Shown: in pieces, positions 16,294 to 23,368 of the stretch
Layout of the letters: every line of letters starts with the position of its first letter
Position numbering within the stretch: the stretch's first letter is position 1
NCBI GenBank assembly: GCA_041484525.1
Contig: JBGPHT010000111.1
Location: 1-25,129 of the forward strand
Direction of reading: 5' to 3'
DNA: 25,129 nucleotides
Origin: JBGPHT01 sp041484525
Lineage (GTDB): Bacteria; Acidobacteriota; Terriglobia; Bryobacterales; Bryobacteraceae
Translations under genes and position numbers: made by a program
Notes under the pieces: generated by a model
What the model was told of the DNA's origin: nothing
What the model saw: the letters and a program-made list of their open reading frames with translations, nothing else
The model's database searches: none

Positions 16294-16593
16294 TCAAAAC
16301 GTATCGTAGCTGCCGATGTAGCGTTCTTCCGTGGTGAGCTGTTCGCACTGCTCGTCCAGAGCGCGATACTCAGTCGCGTGTTGGTTGCGAAAGTTCTGGT
16401 AATGCGCGGCGGAGTCCCAGCGATCGATTGTGACATAGCGGCCGGCTTCGAGTGAGTGCCGTAACAACTCGGTCCCGCGATAGCCATCGCCCTTACGGAA
16501 GAACTCGACCCAGAGTCCCGCCGGTCCATATGCGTTTTCGAAATCGGTTTCGCGACCCGGACGCGGGACGAATCCCCAGATGATGACGTGCAT
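16294..16593 (-). CDS. Small dimeric alpha-beta barrel protein (ABM-like)
   Basis: A 99-residue cytoplasmic protein. The start MHVIIWGFVPRPGRE, a central segment around ELLRHSLEAGRYVTIDRW, and the following HYQNFRN resemble antibiotic-biosynthesis-monooxygenase (ABM) or related ferredoxin-like dimeric barrels. Members range from haem-degrading and quinol oxygenases to proteins without enzymatic activity, so no reaction is assigned. The gene starts 6 bp after the PadR-family gene's stop codon and lacks a clear Shine-Dalgarno, so it is probably translated from the same message by coupling. It may be the target, or a stress-response partner, of that regulator. Confidence 0.75.
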   Translation of the reverse strand: MHVIIWGFVPRPGRETDFENAYGPAGLWVEFFRKGDGYRGTELLRHSLEAGRYVTIDRWDSAAHYQNFRNQHATEYRALDEQCEQLTTEERYIGSYDTF

Positions 16594-16599
16594 GCGGCG

Positions 16600-16935
16600 T
16601 CAGGCCATCGCCAGCACCCGGCCGATGGCGGCGGAGAGTTGTCCCCACTGATCCGTCTCCGTCTCGAGCTGTTTGCGCCCGCCCTCAGTCAGTTGGTAGA
16701 AACGGGCGCGGCGCCCTAGCTCCGAAATACCCCACTCGGAGCTGATCCAGCCCTTTTGTTCGAGACGGTGAAGCGCCGGGTAAAGGGATCCTTGATTGAT
16801 GCGCAGGACATATTCCGAAATCTCTTGAATGCGATCCGCAATCGCCCAGCCGTGCATCGGCGCGGCCTGCAGTGTGCGGAGCACCAGGAGGTCGAGCGTG
16901 CCCTGAATTAAATCGAATCGGGCTGGCGGCTTCAT
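16600..16935 (-). CDS. PadR-family transcriptional regulator
   Basis: A 111-residue DNA-binding repressor. QGTLDLLVLRTLQAAPMHGW (11-30), INQGSLYPALHRLEQKGWI (46-64) and the RRARFYQLTEGGRK wing mark the PadR N-terminal winged-helix family, short type with one C-terminal dimerisation helix. PadR proteins usually repress their own operon and release DNA on binding a phenolic or drug-like ligand. In Acidobacteria they more often sit beside FtsX-type permeases; here the only operon partner is a small ABM-like protein. A perfect palindrome lies 19 bases upstream of the start. Confidence 0.92.
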   Translation of the reverse strand: MKPPARFDLIQGTLDLLVLRTLQAAPMHGWAIADRIQEISEYVLRINQGSLYPALHRLEQKGWISSEWGISELGRRARFYQLTEGGRKQLETETDQWGQLSAAIGRVLAMA

Positions 16936-16954
16936 GATGTGAAAGGTGTGCGAT

Positions 16955-16969
16955 AAGCGTAATACGCTT
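16955..16969. promoter_or_regulatory. Perfect palindrome in the padR promoter region
   Basis: AAGCGTA-A-TACGCTT has two 7-bp arms around one central base and lies 20-34 bases upstream of the PadR-family ATG. It is also 60 bp from the divergent DUF2891 start. Position and symmetry fit an autoregulatory operator of a dimeric winged-helix repressor. It does not match the ATGT-N8-ACAT consensus described for PadR. Confidence 0.55.
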
Positions 16970-17029
16970 GTTGCCGATCGTCAACAGGTACTTCCCGGTC
17001 TGGCCGGCGCCGCGAGCTAAGATACAGGG

Positions 17030-18085
17030 ATGACCCGGCTCTTCCTGCTCGGCGCCGCGCTTTGCGGAGGTCTCATGGCTGATTCCCAATTCGACCAGGC
17101 GCAGGCGGCGCGCTTCGCCAAGCTCGCGCTCGACTGCGTTCACAAGCAGTACCCCAACAAGATCGCGCACTCCTTGAACTCCGATGCCGACGTGAAGCCG
17201 CCGCGTGAACTGACTCCGGCTTTCTACGGATGCTACGACTGGCACTCCTCGGTCCACGGACACTGGCTGCTGGTGCGGCTGGTCCGCATGTTCCCCCACG
17301 CCCCGTTCGCGCCCGACGCGCGCCGCACGCTGGCGCAGAGTCTCACCGCCGCCAACATTGCGCAGGAGGTGAAGTATCTCAACACCGAAGGCCGTAGTTC
17401 ATTCGAGCGTCCTTATGGGCTGGCCTGGCTGCTGCAACTGGTCGCCGATCTGAAGGAATCTGACGATCCGGAAGCCCGTCAGTGGGGCGCTATTCTGCGC
17501 CCGCTCGAGCAGGCAGTCACCGCTCGTATCGCTTCCTGGCTGCCTAAACTCGAGCATCCGATTCGCGCCGGAGAGCACAACAACACGGCCTTTTCGATCG
17601 GCCTGATGCTCGACTACGCCCGTATCGCCGGCAACACGGAGTTCGGACGGCTGGTGGAATCGCGCGCGCGCGATTACTATCTGAAGGACCGGAATTGTCC
17701 GTTGGCTTACGAACCTTCGGGCGAAGATTTCCTCTCTCCCTGTCTGGCCGAAGCCGACGTGGTGCGCCGCATCCTGCCGCAGGCCGAATTCGCGCAGTGG
17801 TTCACGGCGTTCCTCCCCCACGTGGATCTGGAACCTACTCGAGTCATCGACGTCACCGACGGCAAGCTGGGCCACCTGGTCGGCCTGAACCTCAGCCGTG
17901 CCTGGATGCTCGAAGGCATCGTGTCGAAACTTCCCGCTTCCGATCCGCGCCCGAAGGCGCTCACCGCACTCGCCGGCAAGCTTCGTGAGACCGGCCTGGA
18001 CAGCATCAAAGGCGAGCATTACGAGGCCGGGCATTGGCTGGGCAGCTACGCCGTCTACCTGGTGAGCCGCCGCGGCCTGCGCTGA
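17030..18085 (+). CDS. DUF2891 family protein, probably exported
   Basis: A 351-residue protein. The diagnostic segment FYGCYDWHSSVHGHWLLVRL (about 64-83), together with GEHNNTAFSIGLMLDYAR (about 185-202) and YEPSGEDFLSPCLAEADVV (about 225-243), identifies DUF2891, a family of uncharacterised proteins with an alpha/alpha-barrel look. The conserved His, Asp and Glu residues in these motifs suggest an enzymatic site, but no reaction is known to me. The first 17 residues (MTRLFLLGAALCGGLMA) look like a signal peptide. A TAAGAT hexamer lies 6 bases before the ATG. It is transcribed divergently from the PadR gene. Confidence 0.85.
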   Translation: MTRLFLLGAALCGGLMADSQFDQAQAARFAKLALDCVHKQYPNKIAHSLNSDADVKPPRELTPAFYGCYDWHSSVHGHWLLVRLVRMFPHAPFAPDARRTLAQSLTAANIAQEVKYLNTEGRSSFERPYGLAWLLQLVADLKESDDPEARQWGAILRPLEQAVTARIASWLPKLEHPIRAGEHNNTAFSIGLMLDYARIAGNTEFGRLVESRARDYYLKDRNCPLAYEPSGEDFLSPCLAEADVVRRILPQAEFAQWFTAFLPHVDLEPTRVIDVTDGKLGHLVGLNLSRAWMLEGIVSKLPASDPRPKALTALAGKLRETGLDSIKGEHYEAGHWLGSYAVYLVSRRGLR

Positions 18086-18086
18086 A

Positions 18087-18107
18087 ATCCGCGATGCGGG
18101 TCTTTTT
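18087..18107 (+). terminator. Compact hairpin with T-run after DUF2891 gene
   Basis: ATCCGC pairs with GCGGGT (one T-G wobble) across a GAT loop and is followed by CTTTTT, one base after the stop codon. It is a short but plausible intrinsic terminator separating this gene from the sigma-factor operon. Confidence 0.45.
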
Positions 18108-18134
18108 GGCGCGGTGATCCGTATATCCGGTAGA

Positions 18135-18713
18135 ATGACCGCCACGAGCTTGTACTTTTCGGCGCAGATCGCGGACGATCGCACGGCCCTGGCGCGAGGA
18201 TTGCGGCGGCGCGACCCGGAGCTACTCGACGGGTTGATCGAGCAGTATCAGTATCGCCTCTTCCGCTATCTGCTCTACCTCACGTCCAGCCCGGAAACGG
18301 CGGAGGACCTGTTTCAGGAAACCTGGATCCGGGTACTCGACCGCGGCGATCAGTACGACGGGCGCTCGAAGTTCGAGACATGGCTGTTTGCCATCGCGCG
18401 CCACCTGACGATCGACCTGCATCGCCGCAAAGCTCCCCAGAGTCTGGACGCATTGACGGGCGACGACGAGTTTCCCGGCGCCGGCCCTTCGCCGCTCGAC
18501 CTGTTCGCGCAGCAGGAGGCGCAGGCGGGCATGCAGGAATTGCTCGGCCGCTTGCCGGCGGTGTATCGCGAGGTGTTGCTGCTGCGGTTCCAGGAAGACC
18601 TGGGACTCGATGAGATCGCGGCCGTGGTTGGCTCGCCGCTGTCCACCGTGAAATCGCGTCTCTACCGCGGCCTCCGGGAGCTGCGGGAACTTGTCGAAGG
18701 GAGGCAGGGATGA
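18135..18713 (+). CDS. ECF-type RNA polymerase sigma factor
   Basis: A 192-residue extracytoplasmic-function sigma factor. Region 2 is seen as DLFQETWIRVL (58-68) and FETWLFAIARHLTIDLHRR (80-98). Region 4 is seen as LPAVYREVLLLRFQEDLGL (140-158) with the helix-turn-helix GSPLSTVKSRLYRGLRELR (166-184). The start is uncertain. GTG 18114, ATG 18135 and TTG 18150 are in frame, and a TAGAAT hexamer at 18131-18136 could be a -10 box, which would force the TTG start. I chose the ATG. The stop overlaps the anti-sigma start as ATGA. It should direct polymerase to a small regulon, probably including its own operon. Confidence 0.93.
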   Translation: MTATSLYFSAQIADDRTALARGLRRRDPELLDGLIEQYQYRLFRYLLYLTSSPETAEDLFQETWIRVLDRGDQYDGRSKFETWLFAIARHLTIDLHRRKAPQSLDALTGDDEFPGAGPSPLDLFAQQEAQAGMQELLGRLPAVYREVLLLRFQEDLGLDEIAAVVGSPLSTVKSRLYRGLRELRELVEGRQG

Positions 18714-19189
18714 ACGGAGAGATGCACAGCAAGGCCGAACACCTCATCCTTCAGGAGCAGGTGGAGGGGATCGCGGACGCGGATCGGGTATGGCTCCAGC
18801 AGCACTTGGAAACCTGTCCGGCCTGCGCGCGCATCGCCGCGTCAACCGGCCAGGCACTGCGAGGGATGCGGGCGATCTCGGTACCGCTTCCGCCCGGACT
18901 CGCCGGCCGTGCCCAGATGCGCGTGTATCTGCGCGCCCGGGAGCGCGGGCCGAAGCGCGCCGGGTGGATGGTGTGGGCCGCCTGCGGAGCGTCGTGGGCG
19001 ATGGGGATTGTGACAGCGCCGTATGTATGGCGCGGATTTCGATGGCTGGGCAGCTCGGCCGGCCTTCCGGATCTGGTCTGGAAGACGGGCTTCGGGCTGT
19101 GGTGGGCGGCCCCCGCATTGCTGGCGGTCGCGATTCTGTTGGCCGAGAAGTGGGGCAGGGAAGAGAGGACTGACGATGTCCGAATATAA
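18710..19189 (+). CDS. Zinc-finger anti-sigma factor, membrane-bound
   Basis: A 159-residue protein. The HxxxCxxC motif is His32-Cys36-Cys39 (QHLETCPAC), the zinc-binding anti-sigma (ZAS/zf-HC2) core that clamps ECF sigma factors. Two hydrophobic segments follow, about 86-106 (WMVWAACGASWAMGIV) and 124-146 (LVWKTGFGLWWAAPALLAVA). This makes it a two-pass membrane protein with only a short loop outside the cytoplasm, rather than the usual single pass with a large periplasmic sensor. It overlaps the sigma gene by 4 bp and the next gene by 14 bp, so all three are coordinately made. How the signal releases sigma is not evident. Confidence 0.9.
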   Translation: MNGEMHSKAEHLILQEQVEGIADADRVWLQQHLETCPACARIAASTGQALRGMRAISVPLPPGLAGRAQMRVYLRARERGPKRAGWMVWAACGASWAMGIVTAPYVWRGFRWLGSSAGLPDLVWKTGFGLWWAAPALLAVAILLAEKWGREERTDDVRI

Positions 19190-19760
19190 GATTGCGGGTG
19201 ATCCATTGAGCGAAAAGATGCGGCTGATCCGGTTTCGGATGAAGCGCGAGGAAGTCCGGTTCGCCGACGAGGTCCGGCTGGTGCCCCAATGGATTTGGTG
19301 GTTGATGGGTGCCCTGTACGGGCTCGCGCTGGTGGCGGCGATCGGGGCAAACCGGATGGGGATGATCGAAGATGGCGGCACGTGGCCGCCGGGGCACGAC
19401 GCGCACCAGGGGATGCTGATCGTCGCGGCCCTGGTCACTGCGATCGCGATTCCAGTCACTGGCGTGATGGCGCTGATCGGCTATGTAAACCAGGATGCGA
19501 CGCGCCGCGGGATGAATTCGACGCTGTGGACGCTGCTGGTGACCATGCTGCTGCCGGCATGGCTGTTGACGGGCTTTATCATTTACTTCCTGGTTCGAGA
19601 GCCGTTGCCGTATCACTGCGCCGGATGCGGCGCCATGGTGAGCGCGCGCTTCAACTACTGCCCGGGCTGCAAGTGCAATCTGAGGCCGACCTGCCAGCAG
19701 TGCAAGCGCGAAGTGGGCGATCGGGATCGCTACTGCCCCTTCTGCGGCTTCGAGGCCTGA
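19176..19760 (+). CDS. Membrane protein with C-terminal double zinc ribbon
   Basis: A 194-residue protein, not assigned to a named family. After a charged N-terminal stretch (1-36) come three hydrophobic segments, about 38-57, 79-103 and 117-140. A Cys-rich tail has CxxC pairs at 148/151, 162/165, 173/176 and 187/190 plus Cys167, arranged as two zinc ribbons. The frame is open back to 19023, but the ATG at 19176 is preceded by GAGAGGA and gives only a 14-bp overlap with the anti-sigma gene. Its place as third gene of a sigma/anti-sigma operon suggests a co-regulator, sensor or target in the same pathway. The DNA-free four-Cys ribbons suit protein-protein contact; this is inference. Confidence 0.8.
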   Translation: MSEYKIAGDPLSEKMRLIRFRMKREEVRFADEVRLVPQWIWWLMGALYGLALVAAIGANRMGMIEDGGTWPPGHDAHQGMLIVAALVTAIAIPVTGVMALIGYVNQDATRRGMNSTLWTLLVTMLLPAWLLTGFIIYFLVREPLPYHCAGCGAMVSARFNYCPGCKCNLRPTCQQCKREVGDRDRYCPFCGFEA

Positions 19761-19764
19761 CGCA

Positions 19765-20193
19765 TCACTGATTCAGCTTCTTTCGGATCGTCTGCTGTAT
19801 CTCGCTCCGGCGGATTTCCTGGAGGTTTTGGTATTGTTCCGGTGTGAGAATCGATCTCACTTGAGGATCAGTCTGGTCATGCAGCGCCTTGACTTGAGCC
19901 AGCTTCTGCACCCTCGAGAGTGAGGTGTTGGCCTTGATCGCCTCCACCTTCGGCGCCTCTGCCCTGAGAATTGGAATGAGTTGGACCTTCTGTGCAGGCG
20001 TCAGATTCAGTTGTCTGGACAACTGCTCGAACTTCTGCATACCTTGGGCCTGCGCGCCTTGGGCCTGCGCGCCTTGGGCCTGCGCGCCTTGGGCCTGCGC
20101 GCCTTGGGCCTGCGCGCCTTGGGCCTGCGCACCTTGCGTTGACAGGAACCATACGAGCAGAGTGAGAACTGCGACGAGAATGCCTCGTTTCAT
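19765..20193 (-). CDS. Small exported protein with GAQAQ repeats at the signal cleavage site
   Basis: A 142-residue protein. The start ATG 20193 has a strong GGGGGAGGAG Shine-Dalgarno; an upstream in-frame start at 20262 gives a longer, non-signal N-terminus and is rejected. Residues 1-19 are a hydrophobic signal peptide, and 21-50 are six exact GAQAQ units, each able to present an AQA-Q signal peptidase I site. Residues 51-142 are helical and charged. LNLTPAQKVQLIPIL (63-77) and ILTPEQYQNLQEIRRSEIQ (115-133) resemble the LTxxQ-type repeats of Spy/CpxP periplasmic chaperones and metal sensors, so a stress-related periplasmic role is possible. It is convergent with the zinc-ribbon gene (4 bp gap). 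Confidence 0.75.
   Translation of the reverse strand: MKRGILVAVLTLLVWFLSTQGAQAQGAQAQGAQAQGAQAQGAQAQGAQAQGMQKFEQLSRQLNLTPAQKVQLIPILRAEAPKVEAIKANTSLSRVQKLAQVKALHDQTDPQVRSILTPEQYQNLQEIRRSEIQQTIRKKLNQ
20041..20130. repeat. 15-bp tandem repeat, six units
   Basis: Six adjacent units of GCCTTGGGCCTGCGC (the first begins with A) and the start of a seventh, all in frame inside the exported protein gene. Units 2-6 are identical, which points to recent slippage expansion. The encoded unit is GAQAQ. Confidence 0.95.
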
Positions 20194-20253
20194 AGCTGCT
20201 CCTCCCCCTACTGAAGAGGACGCGATCGAGGGGAGTCCGGACGCAGAAACGTT

Positions 20254-20281
20254 TTGCGACACGGCTGCGGCAGGCGATAAT
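20254..20281 (+). promoter_or_regulatory. Sigma-70-type promoter of the second ABC exporter
   Basis: TTGCGA (20254-20259), a 16-bp spacer, then GATAAT (20276-20281), 29 bases before the ATG at 20311. It lies in the 117-bp divergent gap with the small exported protein gene. Confidence 0.65.
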
Positions 20282-20310
20282 CGAAAGACGCACCTGCTTC
20301 GCTAACCGTC

Positions 20311-22254
<1,944 letters not shown>

Positions 22255-22274
22255 CCGCGCAGCGTTAGAATTCA

Positions 22275-22295
22275 TTACAGCGGGCCTGGCTGTAA
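22275..22295 (+). terminator. Inverted repeat after the ABC exporter
   Basis: TTACAGC and GCTGTAA form a perfect 7-bp stem with a 7-base loop, followed by CCTTTTC, 20 bases after the stop. It could be a weak intrinsic terminator. It also lies just after a TAGAAT hexamer (22266-22271), so it could be an operator for the next gene. Confidence 0.4.
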
Positions 22296-22343
22296 CCTTT
22301 TCATGCCAGACAGCGTTACCAATGGAGAGGCACAGGTAGACCG

Positions 22344-23333
22344 ATGAAGTGGACCATTCTGGCAAAAGCGGCTCGTGTGGCGGGGATTTCGCTTCTCCCG
22401 CTGCTGGCGTTTGGGGCGAACGAGCGCTCCTGCTGGCTGCGCGACGGGGCTGCGCCCGCGCCTTCCACGGCATATGTTCTTTGCGAACAAGGCGCCATTT
22501 GGGCCACGACCGATAACGGCAAGACGTGGGTGGCGCGCGATACCAAGGCCCCGCAGCGCCTACGCGCCTTCGCGTTCCTGGATGCGAATCGCGGCCTGAC
22601 CATCGGGGACGGCGGCACGATGCTGGCTACCGCCGACGGCGGCAAGACGTGGGCGCCGCGCGATCCGGGCACCAAGGAACACCTCCTGGATATCGCGTTC
22701 GTGGGCGAATCGGGATGGGTGGCCGGATACCAGGGTTTGATTCTGCATACGAGCGATGGCGGCAAAACCTGGGAGAAGCAGAAGACCGGCACTACGCAGA
22801 CGCTCGAGAGCATCTCCTTCCTGGATGCGAATCACGGGTGGGCGATCGGGTGGGCCGGCACCATCATGCGCACCCAGGACGGCGGCAAGACGTGGGAGGG
22901 CATCAAGACCAATGCCGCCTTGTGGTCGCTGAGCTCGGTCTATTTCAAGGATGCGAGCAACGGCTGGATCGTCGGGTTTGCCGGCCAGATTCTGCGCAGC
23001 AAGGACGGCGGACTTACCTGGACGGCGCAGAAGAGCCCGGTCAGCGGCTGGCTGACCTCGGTCAGTTTCGATGCCAAGGGGCGCGGCTGGATCACGCACG
23101 ATGACGGGTTCCTGGTGAGCGCAGACGGCGGCGAAACGTGGACCACGCAGAATACCGAGGGCCGCTATTTCCTGGCGCGCCTGGTGCGTGTGAACGATTC
23201 CCTGTGGGCCATCGGGCAGTCGACGGTGCTGCGGCAGGTGGACCAGAAGTGGCAGAGGATCGAGCAACTGAAGCTGGGGGGCATCGCCTCAGGCACCGGG
23301 GAAGGCGCCACACCGAACCCTACTGGCAAGTAG
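22344..23333 (+). CDS. Exported Ycf48-like beta-propeller protein
   Basis: A 329-residue secreted or periplasmic propeller. The signal peptide is about residues 1-25 (lysines near the start, core ISLLPLLAFGA). Six Asp-box motifs (TTDNGKTW, TADGGKTW, TSDGGKTW, TQDGGKTW, SKDGGLTW, SADGGETW), each preceded by a GW.(I/V)G..G strand, match the Ycf48/Hcf136 propeller. In phototrophs that family helps assemble photosystem II; in non-phototrophic bacteria its role is unknown, and nothing here suggests photosynthesis. A 16-bp exact DNA repeat (22575-22590 and 22818-22833, 243 bp apart, an in-frame interval) shows internal blade duplication. No strong Shine-Dalgarno is present. It converges on the ClpC-like gene with a 35-bp gap that has no obvious terminator. 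Confidence 0.85.
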   Translation: MKWTILAKAARVAGISLLPLLAFGANERSCWLRDGAAPAPSTAYVLCEQGAIWATTDNGKTWVARDTKAPQRLRAFAFLDANRGLTIGDGGTMLATADGGKTWAPRDPGTKEHLLDIAFVGESGWVAGYQGLILHTSDGGKTWEKQKTGTTQTLESISFLDANHGWAIGWAGTIMRTQDGGKTWEGIKTNAALWSLSSVYFKDASNGWIVGFAGQILRSKDGGLTWTAQKSPVSGWLTSVSFDAKGRGWITHDDGFLVSADGGETWTTQNTEGRYFLARLVRVNDSLWAIGQSTVLRQVDQKWQRIEQLKLGGIASGTGEGATPNPTGK

Positions 23334-23368
23334 GCGGCCCGGCGCCCATCCGGATTCCTTCACAGCTA

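Noticed and set aside
20041..20130. Possible CRISPR-like array
   Set aside because: The units are 15 bp, directly adjacent without spacers, and in frame within a gene, so it is a coding minisatellite.
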